From Castellaniella sp041677825 (lineage in GTDB: Bacteria; Pseudomonadota; Gammaproteobacteria; Burkholderiales; Burkholderiaceae_B), in the NCBI RefSeq assembly GCF_041677825.1, contig NZ_JBAYPG010000001.1:62001-126000 (forward strand): a DNA stretch of 64,000 nucleotides, written 5' to 3'. The position numbers and the translations under genes are program-made. Below, in pieces: positions 16,427 to 25,871 of the stretch. Under the pieces are notes generated by a model that worked only from the letters and a program-made list of their open reading frames with translations, made no database searches and was not told the DNA's origin. Every line of letters begins with the position of its first letter. Within the stretch, counting starts at the first letter, position 1.

Positions 16427-17083
16427 TCAACGCAGCTTGGGCGCTGCCATCTTGAGGTATTGTAAATGGCCAAAGAGGATCAGGGTATCCTTGGCCCGGA
16501 CCACGAACTGTTCGGTGGGGTGCACTGTGGTATCGCCGCGGCGCTTGACGGCCAGCGCCTGGATATTGCCCGGAGGCTCGGTCATCAGGGCATCGCCCAG
16601 GGTACGGCCGTCGAGCTTGTCGCTGGCTTCGATTTCGACCACGAATTCGCCATTGCCCAGGGCAATGTAGTCATTGACCATGGGGTAGCTGAGCACCTGG
16701 GCAATGCGTATGCCCATTTCTTCTTCGGGGTGGATGATGCGGTTGACGCCCAGTTTGTTGAGAATCAGGTGATGGGCCCGCGATGAGGCCTTGACCCACA
16801 CGGTCTTGACGCCCAGGGCCTTCAGATGCACCGTGCATACCAGGCTGGACTGCACATCTTCACCGATGGCCACCAGAACCATGTCGTAGTCGGCCAGTGC
16901 GAGATCGGCGAGCGAATCGCTGTCGGTGACATCGACGATCATGGCCTGGGTCAGCCGGTCGGCATACTGGGTCACGATTCTTTCATCGCCATCCACACCC
17001 AGCACGGAATGCCCGAGGCGCATGAGTTCAAGCGCTGCGGCCCCGCCGAAGCGCCCCAAGCCAATGATGGCAAACTGCCCCAT
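16427..17083 (-). CDS. ktrA: Potassium uptake regulatory subunit KtrA (RCK domain)
   Basis: The 218-residue cytoplasmic protein starts with the Rossmann RCK-N motif AIIGLGRFGGAAALELMRLG and an acidic residue at the end of the second strand (GVDGD) that binds nucleotide ribose. A C-terminal RCK-C domain begins around residue 140. It forms the nucleotide-gated ring on KtrB and controls K+ influx in response to ATP/ADP, NAD(H) or c-di-AMP in characterised members. It precedes ktrB in the operon, and the yqeY-like gene ends 12 bp upstream. Confidence 0.93.
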   Translation of the reverse strand: MGQFAIIGLGRFGGAAALELMRLGHSVLGVDGDERIVTQYADRLTQAMIVDVTDSDSLADLALADYDMVLVAIGEDVQSSLVCTVHLKALGVKTVWVKASSRAHHLILNKLGVNRIIHPEEEMGIRIAQVLSYPMVNDYIALGNGEFVVEIEASDKLDGRTLGDALMTEPPGNIQALAVKRRGDTTVHPTEQFVVRAKDTLILFGHLQYLKMAAPKLR

Positions 17084-17095
17084 GACCGACCCCCG

Positions 17096-17557
17096 TCAGT
17101 TTGCCAGTTGCTGCCGCACCAGGCTGGATACGTGCGCCATGTCGGCCCGCCCGGCCAGGGCGGCCTTCAGTTGCCCCATGGCGGCGCCCATGGCGGCGCC
17201 ACCGTGCAGGCCCTGGCCCTGGACCTGGGCAATTGCAGCGGCGACCGCGGTGGCGATTTCTTCGGGACCGGCTTGCTGCGGCAGGAATTCGAGGAGGATG
17301 TCGAGTTCGGCCTGTTCCTGGGCGGCACTATCGGGCCGGTTGGCTGCGCTGTAGGCGGCGATGGATTCACGCCGCTGTTTGGCCTGCTTCTCGATGATGG
17401 CCAGGATGGCCGCATCATCCGGGGTGATGCGTTCATCGATGGCCTTCTGCTTGATGGCGGCCTGCAGCAGCCGCAGAGTTTGCAGGCGGGTACTGTCGCG
17501 GGCCCGCATCGCCGCCTTGACGGCGTCGGTAATCCGGGCGGCGAGTGCTGCGCTCAT
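17096..17557 (-). CDS. GatB/YqeY domain protein
   Basis: The start at 17557 yields a 153-residue soluble protein matching the YqeY family: an N-terminal helical region (AMRARDSTRLQTLRLLQAAIK) and a C-terminal domain like the tRNA-binding tail of GatB, with LLEFLPQQAGPEEI and the GAAMGQLKAAL repeat region. Family members resemble the tail of the tRNA amidotransferase, but their cellular role is not firmly established. It is commonly near rpsU or dnaG in other bacteria; here it precedes the ktrAB genes. The frame continues to 17671 without domain content. Confidence 0.9.
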   Translation of the reverse strand: MSAALAARITDAVKAAMRARDSTRLQTLRLLQAAIKQKAIDERITPDDAAILAIIEKQAKQRRESIAAYSAANRPDSAAQEQAELDILLEFLPQQAGPEEIATAVAAAIAQVQGQGLHGGAAMGAAMGQLKAALAGRADMAHVSSLVRQQLAN

Positions 17558-17588
17558 GGTGATGATCCTGTACGGGTAAATGCCTATT

Positions 17589-18359
17589 CTAACGGTTGAT
17601 GCGCCAATCGTGTCGCTCGACGGCCCGGCCGGCCGGATCGTGGCTCTGTTCGCAAAACAGGATCGTCCCATCCTTGCCCAGTGCCAGTACGCTCGAGCTG
17701 CGTGTGCCGTACTCCGGGCTCACAATGAACGGGCTGCTGAGCAGCCGCTCGAAATCGGGTGACAGACCAGTATCCGGCAATTCGGCGTCCTGCGCAGGCG
17801 TGCCGTCATGCAGGCGCTCGAGCACCTGCTCCGGCTGCCGTATCCAGGCGCTGGCCGCGAGCGCTTCCAGCGCCGTGCGCAAGCGCCTGGCCTTTGGCCA
17901 CGGGGTATCGAGCAGGTGATTGGAGACGACGTAGTGGCCGGGTGCCAGTGCGCGTGGCCCGGGCCGTGGATCGCGGTTGCTGTAATACCACCATTGGGCC
18001 CGGGTGCCGACGATCAGGTTATAGCCAGCATGAGCCTGGGCAGCATGTGCCAGGCGCAGCATCCAGGCATCCGGGGCCTCCTCGCTGAACAGATAGTCGC
18101 GTACCAGGGCCCCTCTGGAGGGTGCGCCGGCTGGCGCCTGGACACCCGGCTCACGGAAATTGGTCAGCAATGCAAACCGGCCGCTGCGGGTACAGCCCAT
18201 CCAGGTGCCGCCTGCCTGCAGGTCGCGCCCGGCCAGCACTTCGGGATGCCCGGGCCAGGGGCCCAGAGGGGCGGTCGGGCGATCGTGGAATTCATCCCGG
18301 TTGGCGGCAACCAGGACGGGCCAGCGCGACTGGCCAAGAGCGAGAAAGGCGATACACAT
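17589..18359 (-). CDS. TANGO2/NRDE family protein
   Basis: The start at 18359 places the invariant cysteine at position 2 (MCIAFLAL), as expected for this family, followed by the signature ANRDEFHDRPT and then GGTWMGCTRSGRFALLTNFRE. The 256-residue protein has an NTN-hydrolase-like fold in which the N-terminal cysteine could be the nucleophile after methionine removal. Bacterial members have no settled function; eukaryotic TANGO2 is linked to haem or lipid handling. It is divergent from fabA. The longer frame to 18449 would bury the cysteine and is unlikely. Confidence 0.9.
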   Translation of the reverse strand: MCIAFLALGQSRWPVLVAANRDEFHDRPTAPLGPWPGHPEVLAGRDLQAGGTWMGCTRSGRFALLTNFREPGVQAPAGAPSRGALVRDYLFSEEAPDAWMLRLAHAAQAHAGYNLIVGTRAQWWYYSNRDPRPGPRALAPGHYVVSNHLLDTPWPKARRLRTALEALAASAWIRQPEQVLERLHDGTPAQDAELPDTGLSPDFERLLSSPFIVSPEYGTRSSSVLALGKDGTILFCEQSHDPAGRAVERHDWRINR

Positions 18360-18629
18360 GATGGGTCGTGGGCACGGGAGTGCAGAAGGAGATCTTCCAG
18401 GCGGGCGTCTGCGTGATTTTGGCACGCCTGTGCCGATATTGCAGTGCACACAGCGCGTTCAGGGCTGCACGGGCTCGCCAAGCATATACATGGGCTTGCC
18501 GTGCATGCCGTTCGTTCCGGAGCTGTGCCACAAGGTATACTTGATGGTTTGGTACGCCCGCGAGGGGGCGGCCAGCTTCGGTTCCTGCCTTTTCGGGCGC
18601 TGTCCCACGTCACGACAACCAACGACATC

Positions 18630-19142
18630 ATGCAGAAAAACAGTTACAGCTACGAAGAGCTATTGTCTTGCGGCCGCGGTGAGCTTTTTGGCCCGGGCAA
18701 TGCCCAGTTGCCTCTGCCCCCCATGCTGATGTTCGACCGCATCGTGCACATCGATGATCGTGGCGGGCCGCATGGCAAGGGCGAAATCATCGCCGAACTC
18801 GATATCCAGCCTGATCTCTGGTTTTTCGGCTGCCATTTTCAGGGCGATCCGGTCATGCCGGGCTGCCTCGGGCTCGATGCCATGTGGCAACTGGTTGGCT
18901 TCTTTCTGGGCTGCTGTGGCGGCCAGGGCCGGGGGCGTGCACTGGGCGTGGGTGATGTGAAATTCACCGGGCAGGTCTTGCCAACGGCACGAAAAATACG
19001 TTATCACATCGACATGAAACGTGTCATGATGCGTAAACTGGTCATGGGCATTGCAGATGCCCGCATGGAGGTCGATGGCCACGAGATCTATGTGGCGCAC
19101 GACCTGCGCGTGGGTCTGTTCACCCGTACCGACAATTTCTAG
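18630..19142 (+). CDS. fabA: 3-hydroxydecanoyl-ACP dehydratase/isomerase FabA
   Basis: The 170-residue protein is the bifunctional dehydratase that introduces the cis double bond in unsaturated fatty acid synthesis. The active-site His and Asp are in GCHFQGDPVMPGCLGLDAMWQ, and the length matches E. coli FabA (172). The ATG at 18630 gives the normal N terminus MQKNSYSYEELL; an upstream in-frame extension is not part of the family. fabB follows 11 bp later, giving the classical fabAB operon. The 270-bp upstream spacer holds the promoter, but I could not define one by eye. Confidence 0.96.
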   Translation: MQKNSYSYEELLSCGRGELFGPGNAQLPLPPMLMFDRIVHIDDRGGPHGKGEIIAELDIQPDLWFFGCHFQGDPVMPGCLGLDAMWQLVGFFLGCCGGQGRGRALGVGDVKFTGQVLPTARKIRYHIDMKRVMMRKLVMGIADARMEVDGHEIYVAHDLRVGLFTRTDNF

Positions 19143-19153
19143 GAGCTCCGATC

Positions 19154-20371
19154 ATGCGTCGAGTGGTCGTCACTGGCATGGGCATCGTATCCAGCCTCGG
19201 TAACAACCAGGCCGAAGTCCTCGAAAGTCTGCGCGCGGGGCGCTCCGGTATCCGCCACCAGCCCGACTACGCCGAACACGGCCTCAGGTCGCAGGTGGCC
19301 GGCACCATACAGCTCGATGCGCTTTCGCTCATCGACCGCAAGCTGGGCCGTTTCATGGCATCGGGCCATGCCTATGCCTGGCTGGCCATGCAGGAAGCCA
19401 TCCAGGACGCGAGCCTCGCGCCCGAGCAGGTTTCCCATCCGCGCACCGGCCTGATTGTCGGTGCCGGCGGGGCTTCGCATTCATCGATCCACGAGGGCAT
19501 CCAGATCCTGCAGGAAAAAGGCGTGCGGCGCGTCGGGCCCTATATGGTCACCAAGGCCATGGCCAGCGGCGTATCGGCCTGTCTGGCCACCGGGGCACAG
19601 ATCAAGGGGGTCAACTATTCAATCAGTTCGGCCTGTTCCACCAGTGCGCATTGCATCGGCAATGCGTACGAACAGATCCAGCTGGGCAAGCAGGACATCG
19701 TATTCGCCGGCGGGGCCGAAGAAGAACACTGGTCGCTCTCCTTCATGTTCGATGCCATGGGGGCCTTGTCGACGCGCTACAACGACACCCCTGAAGCCGC
19801 ATCGCGTACCTATGACGCCAATCGCGATGGCTTCGTGATTTCCGGCGGCGGCGGCATCGTCGTGCTCGAAGACTATGAACACGCCCGTGCCCGGGGTGCG
19901 CAGATTCTGGCCGAAATCGTGGGGTATGGGGCCAATTCCGATGGCTACGATATGGTGGCACCGTCGGGTGAAGGCGCCGAACGCTGCATGCGGCTGGCGC
20001 TGCAGGGGGTCGACATGCCGGTGGATTACATCAATACGCATGGTACGAGCACGCCCGTGGGCGACATCAAGGAACTCGAAGCCATTCGCAGTGTATTCGA
20101 GGCCAACCAGCCCTTGATTGCATCCACCAAATCCCTTTCGGGCCATGCATTGGGCGCGGCTGGCGTCAATGAAGCCGTATATACCCTGTTGATGATGAAG
20201 CACGGCTTCCTGGCGGCATCAGCCAATATCGAAACCCTCGACCCGGCGGCGCACGACATGAACATCCTGCTCGAAACACGGCCTCGGGCCGATGTGCAGA
20301 CCGCCCTGTCCAACAGCTTCGGCTTTGGTGGTACCAACGCCACCCTGGTGTTCTCGCGCGCGCGCCTTTGA
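19154..20371 (+). CDS. fabB: Beta-ketoacyl-ACP synthase I FabB
   Basis: The 405-residue condensing enzyme elongates acyl-ACPs and is needed for unsaturated fatty acids together with FabA. Catalytic residues are visible: the nucleophilic Cys in SSACSTSAHC, His in NTHGTSTPVGD and His in SLSGHALGAAG; the C-terminal FGFGGTNATLVF motif is intact. It overlaps nothing and is followed by imperfect tandem repeats and then the 3' end of a convergent MFS gene. Confidence 0.97.
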   Translation: MRRVVVTGMGIVSSLGNNQAEVLESLRAGRSGIRHQPDYAEHGLRSQVAGTIQLDALSLIDRKLGRFMASGHAYAWLAMQEAIQDASLAPEQVSHPRTGLIVGAGGASHSSIHEGIQILQEKGVRRVGPYMVTKAMASGVSACLATGAQIKGVNYSISSACSTSAHCIGNAYEQIQLGKQDIVFAGGAEEEHWSLSFMFDAMGALSTRYNDTPEAASRTYDANRDGFVISGGGGIVVLEDYEHARARGAQILAEIVGYGANSDGYDMVAPSGEGAERCMRLALQGVDMPVDYINTHGTSTPVGDIKELEAIRSVFEANQPLIASTKSLSGHALGAAGVNEAVYTLLMMKHGFLAASANIETLDPAAHDMNILLETRPRADVQTALSNSFGFGGTNATLVFSRARL

Positions 20372-20384
20372 CGGCGTGCAAGGC

Positions 20385-20538
20385 GGCCAGCCCGCCGTGG
20401 TTCAGTGGCCGCGCACAGAGGCCAGCCCACTGTGGTTCACGGGCGGCGCACGGCGGCCCCAAGTCCACTATGGTTCAGGAGCGGTACACAGCAGGGGGCA
20501 GCACACAGGGGGACTGGCCCGCTGTGCGGTTCAGGGGC
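20385..20538. repeat. Imperfect 35-bp repeats between convergent genes
   Basis: Units at 20385-20419, 20420-20454 and 20455-20492, plus a shorter one at 20515-20538, share the pattern GGCC...CC...GTGGTTCA followed by a GCGCACAG-like tail. The first two are directly adjacent and about 80% identical; later copies are more diverged. They fill the space between fabB and the convergent MFS gene. Confidence 0.75.
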
Positions 20539-20543
20539 TTTCA

Positions 20544-21776
20544 TCAGCCCTGTGGGCGCACGACACGGGCCCTGACCAGCCGGTTGCTGCCGGCCAGCCA
20601 GCCGGCTGCACTCGCCAGCAGGCCAAGAGCCAGAAGCAATATCCACACAGAATCAAAATTGCCTGAAAGATCATGCAGGAAACCGATCAGCAGGGGGCCG
20701 CTGCAGGCGAGCACATAGCCGATGGTCTGTGACATGCTCGACAAATAGGCCGCCACATGCGAATCGTTCGAGCGCATCACGATCAGCATCAGAGCCAGTG
20801 CAAACAGCCCGCCCTGGCCTACGCCCTGTGAAACAGCCAGAAACCACGCCAGCCACGGCGGGCCCGACACCAGGCCGATGAGCGACAGCGTGGCCAGGGC
20901 AGTCAGGACCACCGCCAGCAGACGCTGGTCTCGGCTGCGTGCGGCCAGCATGGGGACCAGCAGGCAGGCAAGCACCTGCACCAGAATGGATACGGACGTG
21001 ATCAGGCCGGCTTCGGTGCCATCCAGGCCGCGCGCCCGCAACATGGGCGCCATCCAGCCCAGCACGCAGTATGCGAGCGCCGACTGCAGGCCCATGAACA
21101 CCGTCACCGCCCAGGCCAGTGGATCGCGCCGCAGGCCCTGCACCTGCAACAGACGGTGTTGTGGACGGTCGGATCGCTGCCCGCTCTTGCGGAAGATCAG
21201 GGGCAGCCACGCCAGCAAGGCGACCGCGGCAGGAATGGCCCACACCGACAGACCGAAACGCCAGTTCTGATCAAAGTGGCCAATCAGCGGCAGGGTCACG
21301 GCCGATGCCAGTGCAGCGCCCCCGCACAGGCTCATGGTGTACAGCCCTGTCATCAGGGCGGCATGAGCGGAGAAGTCGCGTTTGACCAGGCTGGGCAACA
21401 GGACATTGCCCAGGGCAATTCCGGCGCCCGCCAGTGCAGTGCCCGCAAACAGGATCCCTGTGCCCCATTGCGCGCGCAGCAGCGTGCCCATGAAAATCAG
21501 GACCAGAACCAGAACCAGGCTGCGCTCCATGCCGATGCGCGCCGCACAACGTGGTGCAAGCGGCGCAAACAACCCCATGCACAGCACAGGCAGCGTGGTC
21601 AGGTAGCCCGCCTGTGCGCCTGTGATGCCCAGGCCATCCGTGACTTCCGGAAGCAGTACCGACAGACTGGCGAACAGCGCACGCAAGTTGGCCGCCAGCA
21701 GCAGCAGGGCAATCGCCGTGATCCAGAGGCCCCAGGATCCGTGTCGAGGCGTGCCGGACGCCATGCGTGTGGCCAT
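20544..21776 (-). CDS. MFS transporter, cyanate/2-nitroimidazole (CynX/NimT) family
   Basis: The 410-residue protein has 12 hydrophobic segments. The N-terminal LLAANLRALFASLSVLLPEV and the next segment GITGAQAGYLTTLPVLCMGLFAPL are characteristic of CynX/YeaN-like transporters. Members handle cyanate, nitroimidazoles or other small molecules; the true substrate cannot be told. It is the last gene of a minus-strand run, 8 bp downstream of the Fsr-like exporter gene, so the two are probably co-transcribed. Confidence 0.88.
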   Translation of the reverse strand: MATRMASGTPRHGSWGLWITAIALLLLAANLRALFASLSVLLPEVTDGLGITGAQAGYLTTLPVLCMGLFAPLAPRCAARIGMERSLVLVLVLIFMGTLLRAQWGTGILFAGTALAGAGIALGNVLLPSLVKRDFSAHAALMTGLYTMSLCGGAALASAVTLPLIGHFDQNWRFGLSVWAIPAAVALLAWLPLIFRKSGQRSDRPQHRLLQVQGLRRDPLAWAVTVFMGLQSALAYCVLGWMAPMLRARGLDGTEAGLITSVSILVQVLACLLVPMLAARSRDQRLLAVVLTALATLSLIGLVSGPPWLAWFLAVSQGVGQGGLFALALMLIVMRSNDSHVAAYLSSMSQTIGYVLACSGPLLIGFLHDLSGNFDSVWILLLALGLLASAAGWLAGSNRLVRARVVRPQG

Positions 21777-21784
21777 CGATCAGT

Positions 21785-23029
21785 TCAGCGCGCAGTGGTT
21801 CTGGCCACGGTGCGCGATCGCATGTCGGGCAGGAAGAAAGCCACCACCCCCAGCACCGGCAGCCAGGCACACAGGTGATAGACGAAGGCAATGCTGGTGG
21901 CATCCGCCAGCCAGCCCAGCACCGCCGCGCCGATGCCGCCCATGCCGAATGCCAGACCGAAGAACAGGCCGGATACCGTGCCCGTCTTGCCCGGCATGAG
22001 TTCCTGTGCATACACGATGATGGCCGGGAATGCCGAAGCGATCATGGCCCCCGCACAGAACACCAGGATCAGGGTCCACTCGAGATTGACATAGGGGAGG
22101 GCGAGGGAAAACGGCGCGGTACCCAGAATGGAGCCCCAGATCACCCGTTTGCGGCCGATACGATCGCCCACAGGGCCGCCGACGAGGGTACCCGTGGCCA
22201 CACCCGCCAGAAAGACGAACAGGGCGTACTGGGCCTGCTGGACTTCCACATGGAAGCGGTCGATCAGAAAGAAGGTGAAGTAGCTGTTCAGGCCGGCCAG
22301 ATAGAAGTATTTACTGAAGATCAGCAGCAGCAGGATCGACAGTGCCCAAAGGACCTGCCTGTGATCAAGCCCGTTATCTGCCTTGCGCAAGGATTGACGA
22401 CCGCGGCTGCTGGTCAGGTTGGCGGCATACCAGCGGCTGACCCCGTACAGGATGAGTATGCCCAACAGGGCGGCTGCAGACACCCAGATGACGCTGCGCT
22501 GGCCATGGGGCACGATCAGCAGCGCGGCCAGCAGCGGCCCTATGGATGAACCGATGTTGCCACCCACTTGAAAAATGGATTGTGCCAGGCCGTGCTGGCC
22601 TGCCGAGGCCATGCGCGCGACCCGCGATGATTCGGGGTGAAAGACCGAAGAGCCGGCACCGACCAGCATGGCCGCCAGCACGACCATGGGAAAGTTCCAC
22701 GCAAAGGACAACAGTATCAGGCCACAGAACGTGAACCCCATGCCGATCGGCAGTGAATAGGGCATGGGGTGCCGGTCGGTGAAGCGACCCACCATGGGCT
22801 GCAGCAGGGAGGCCGAAAACTGGAACGCCAGCGTGATGACCCCGACCTGCGCAAAACTGAGGTCGAAATTGCCCTGCAGTATCGGGTACATGGCCAGCAG
22901 CACCGACTGCATCATGTCGTTGAGCAGGTGCGTGAGGCTGATGGCCCCGAGCACGGGGTAGGCCATGCCCGCCGGCTTGCGCGATGTGTCTGGGCGTATT
23001 TCGGAGTTGGGAGCGAGAGCTGATTTCAT
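21785..23029 (-). CDS. MFS exporter, fosmidomycin resistance (Fsr) family
   Basis: With the start at 23029 the protein has 414 residues and 12 membrane segments. The motifs SLTHLLNDMMQSVLLAMYPI, GRFTDRHPMPY and VGAGSSVFHPESSRVAR are those of Fsr-type exporters, which pump fosmidomycin or other small hydrophilic compounds out of the cell. It probably forms an operon with the CynX-like transporter. The frame extends to 23122 but the extra residues have no membrane or signal features. Confidence 0.88.
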   Translation of the reverse strand: MKSALAPNSEIRPDTSRKPAGMAYPVLGAISLTHLLNDMMQSVLLAMYPILQGNFDLSFAQVGVITLAFQFSASLLQPMVGRFTDRHPMPYSLPIGMGFTFCGLILLSFAWNFPMVVLAAMLVGAGSSVFHPESSRVARMASAGQHGLAQSIFQVGGNIGSSIGPLLAALLIVPHGQRSVIWVSAAALLGILILYGVSRWYAANLTSSRGRQSLRKADNGLDHRQVLWALSILLLLIFSKYFYLAGLNSYFTFFLIDRFHVEVQQAQYALFVFLAGVATGTLVGGPVGDRIGRKRVIWGSILGTAPFSLALPYVNLEWTLILVFCAGAMIASAFPAIIVYAQELMPGKTGTVSGLFFGLAFGMGGIGAAVLGWLADATSIAFVYHLCAWLPVLGVVAFFLPDMRSRTVARTTAR

Positions 23030-23142
23030 GCAACGGGCCGATGCAGGTACGGGTGGGTGGACGCCGAGCCGCAATGGATATCGGGGTTTTCGGTCGTTCA
23101 GGTCATTGTACGATGATCCCATGAGCCATTCTGGACATCCAG

Positions 23143-23169
23143 AAAAAACCCCGACGCGAAGGTCGGGGT
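23143..23169 (-). terminator. Intrinsic terminator of the NOR operon
   Basis: Read on the minus strand, the stem CCCCGAC/GTCGGGG (plus bases 23149-23155 and 23162-23168) with a 6-nt loop is followed by six T residues. It lies 24 bp past the norB-like stop and upstream of the Fsr-like gene. Confidence 0.9.
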
Positions 23170-23192
23170 CAGAGTGCGGGCAGGGTATCGCG

Positions 23193-24893
23193 TCAGGTGC
23201 CTTGGCCCACTGCGGCAGGCGCCATCGACGGCTGGGCCTGTGCGGCCGGTGCCGGGCGTGCTTCGAGTGAGGCCAGGAAGCGCCACACGAAGAGCAGCGT
23301 GATCAGCAGCAGGCCAGGGTAGCCGATCCCCCCCAGGACATACGGGATGGTGGGGTCCCCCTTGGCTACGACCTCGAGGTTGAAACTCAGCAGCCCCAGC
23401 GTGATGATGGCACCGAAAATCCACATGCCCATGAGCCACAGGCCCGCCTCGACGCCGCGCAACTGCGCCGACCAGCGGCCGCGGACTGGCCGCACCGCGG
23501 CTGCAGGTTCTTCGACGGGCGCCTGGCGCGAGCGGTAGCCGATGGTCAGCAGGTCGTAGATCAGCAGCCCTGCGCCGGTCGTGAACACCAGCCCGAAGAT
23601 CGGCACCAGTATCTTGTAGAACTGCATGGCCGGGAAGATCTCGCCGCCGAACCAGGACAGCCCCATCGAGCGGTACAGGAACACCTGGATCGTGCCGCCT
23701 ATGGCAAAGCCAAAGGCGATGCCCAGCATGCCTGTGAACACGAGCCAGAATGCAATGCGTCCGAGACGCTGGTCGAAGTTCTTGACCCCGCGCAGCAAGG
23801 GCACCGCGTAGTACGCGGCGGCAATCCCCAGCATGCCGAAGGTGCCGAACAGGGCCAGGTGGGCATGGCTGGGTGTCACCCATGTGCCATGCGACCAGAC
23901 GTTGGTGAGGGCGAACGTCATGGTGAAGCCGAGGATGCCTGCGCCCACCTGTTCGAGTACCACCGAGCCCAGGATGAAGTAGAACGCCGGTGCATTTTCG
24001 AGCGGCTTGCGATCCTGGTGGGCATCCAGATAGATGTGCCAGAAGCAGAATACCAGCGGCAGGGGCTCGAGCGCGCTGAAGAGCGAGCCCCAGAACTGCC
24101 AGAATTCGGGCGTACCGATCCAGAAGTAGTGGTGCGCGTTGCCGATGAGGCCAGACAGCCACACCATGGCGACGCCCCAGAATACCGCGTATCCGACCGC
24201 CTTGACATCCGCCTTGAACATGAGCACCAGCAGGAAGCCGACCAGGCTGATGTGGATGACTTCCCAGACGCCTTCGACCCAGTAATGGACCACATACCAG
24301 CGGAAGTACTCTTGCAGGTCGATGCGCTCGACGAAGAAGACGCCAAACAGCCAGACGAAGGTCAGTGCCACCACCCCGATGGCCAGCCCCCAGTGGATCT
24401 CGTTCCATTCGCGGCGCGGCGGGAAGGTGCGCAACAGGATGTAGGCCAGAATGGCGAAGCCCACGAAGATCACAACGTCGGCTGCACGGCCGGCTTCGAG
24501 GTATTCGAGACCTTCCTGCAGCCATGGCTGGCCGGCCCACCAGCCTGCAATGCCTTCGGCGGCCAGCGACTGCGTCCAGACGTTCCAGATCGTGACGGCG
24601 AGCAAGGCCCAGAACAGGAACTTGATCAGGCCGGTTGCAGCGAGCTCACGATGTGACAGCAGAGGCCCGACAAACAGGATCGTGCCGATGAAGCCGGACA
24701 GGATCCACAGGATGCCGAGATTGGTGTGTTCGGCACGCAGGATGTTGAAATTGGCCACCCCGGCGAGCAGGGTGGGGTCGACGTGCTGCGTGGCGATCAC
24801 CAGCCCGAAGGCGACCTGAAAGGCGAACAGCACCAGCATCAGCATGAAGAAGCGCAGACTCAGGCGCTGTGTGACGTATTCAATCTTGAGCAT
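23193..24893 (-). CDS. norB: Nitric-oxide-reductase-type catalytic subunit (NorB-like, extended)
   Basis: The 566-residue membrane protein belongs to the haem-copper oxidase superfamily, NOR branch. Ligands match cNorB: haem b His H56 and H345, haem b3 His H343, FeB ligands H203, E207 (VVHYWVEGVWE), H254 and H255, plus the conserved E211 and E276 (FSALEPLP). These glutamates point to NO reduction to N2O rather than O2 reduction. The normal cNorB has about 460 residues and 12 TM helices; here about 100 residues with two more hydrophobic segments are added at the C terminus. It follows a diheme NorC-like gene by 12 bp. No norQ or norD accessory genes are nearby. Confidence 0.85.
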   Translation of the reverse strand: MLKIEYVTQRLSLRFFMLMLVLFAFQVAFGLVIATQHVDPTLLAGVANFNILRAEHTNLGILWILSGFIGTILFVGPLLSHRELAATGLIKFLFWALLAVTIWNVWTQSLAAEGIAGWWAGQPWLQEGLEYLEAGRAADVVIFVGFAILAYILLRTFPPRREWNEIHWGLAIGVVALTFVWLFGVFFVERIDLQEYFRWYVVHYWVEGVWEVIHISLVGFLLVLMFKADVKAVGYAVFWGVAMVWLSGLIGNAHHYFWIGTPEFWQFWGSLFSALEPLPLVFCFWHIYLDAHQDRKPLENAPAFYFILGSVVLEQVGAGILGFTMTFALTNVWSHGTWVTPSHAHLALFGTFGMLGIAAAYYAVPLLRGVKNFDQRLGRIAFWLVFTGMLGIAFGFAIGGTIQVFLYRSMGLSWFGGEIFPAMQFYKILVPIFGLVFTTGAGLLIYDLLTIGYRSRQAPVEEPAAAVRPVRGRWSAQLRGVEAGLWLMGMWIFGAIITLGLLSFNLEVVAKGDPTIPYVLGGIGYPGLLLITLLFVWRFLASLEARPAPAAQAQPSMAPAAVGQGT

Positions 24894-24905
24894 GATGATT
24901 TCCCC

Positions 24906-25871
24906 TTACAGGCTGCGAAGATAGGCAACGATGGCTTGCATGTCGGCTTCGTTGACCAGTGCGTCATAGGACGGCATGACGTGTGGCGGATAGCCTTCGA
25001 CCACCTGCGCATCGGGTTCACGGATCGAACGTACGATGTATTCTTCGTCAGCGACGACTGTGCTGCCGTCGGCGAGCTTGACATCATGGCCAAACAGGCC
25101 ACCCCAGCCCGGCCCCACCATGCGGGTCTGGTCGGTGGCATGACAGGCCACGCAGCCCAGATCGCCCACCAGTTTCTGCCCTGCAGCCACCAGATCGACC
25201 GCGCCACCGGCATCGGACGGGCTGCTGCCGGCCGCCGCGACGGGCGCTGCCTGCGCACTGGCTGCAGCGGCGACAGAGGCCGCCTGGATCGGCAGGCGCC
25301 GGTCTGGATCGGGTTTTGGCGGCCAGCCTTCGTTGTTCATGGCCGAGGTATATTTGAAGAAGGCCATGAGTGCCTGGATTTCGCCCGCGTCCAGTGGCAG
25401 ATTGGGCATCAGGCTGTGTTGCCCGCCACGGTGATCCATGCGTTCGGCCGCCCCTGGATATTGCTTGCGATAGGCGTCGATGTCGGCCACGCCCGCTTCT
25501 TTTTGCACCAGAGGATTCTGCAGCTGGACCTGGACGGCCGCCGTGGTGGGCCAGCCACCAGCAGAGGGCAGGAAGGCGGCGAGCCACGCAGGGCCCGTGT
25601 CATGATAGATTTTTGTCAGGTCGGGGCCGAAATAGGCACCATTGCCCACGATGGTGTGACAGCCCATGCAGTTGTAGGCCTGGAAGACGCGCTTGCCAGC
25701 CACGGCATCGACATCACCATACTGAACGACCGAAGGGATCGTCTGGTTGCGTGACGGCAGAAACGACCATGCCGACAGCAGGAGGAAAATGACCAGCATC
25801 AGCGCCAGCACAGCCAGGGCCGTGTGACGCTTGATGTGTTCGCGACAGTCGGTTCCGTTCAGACAGCTCAT
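24906..25871 (-). CDS. norC: Membrane-anchored diheme cytochrome c (NorC-like plus extra c domain)
   Basis: The 321-residue protein has one N-terminal TM helix (about 17-36). A NorC-type domain follows, with haem site CMGCH (68-72) and the signature GKRVFQAYNC...GAYFGPDLTKIY. A low-complexity Ala/Pro linker (about 196-222) then leads to a second cytochrome c domain with CVACH (240-244) and a Met-containing MPSYDAL loop. Standard NorC has about 150 residues and one haem, so a second electron-entry domain has been fused. It would pass electrons to the NorB-like subunit. The start overlaps the small membrane protein gene by 4 bp. Confidence 0.87.
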   Translation of the reverse strand: MSCLNGTDCREHIKRHTALAVLALMLVIFLLLSAWSFLPSRNQTIPSVVQYGDVDAVAGKRVFQAYNCMGCHTIVGNGAYFGPDLTKIYHDTGPAWLAAFLPSAGGWPTTAAVQVQLQNPLVQKEAGVADIDAYRKQYPGAAERMDHRGGQHSLMPNLPLDAGEIQALMAFFKYTSAMNNEGWPPKPDPDRRLPIQAASVAAAASAQAAPVAAAGSSPSDAGGAVDLVAAGQKLVGDLGCVACHATDQTRMVGPGWGGLFGHDVKLADGSTVVADEEYIVRSIREPDAQVVEGYPPHVMPSYDALVNEADMQAIVAYLRSL

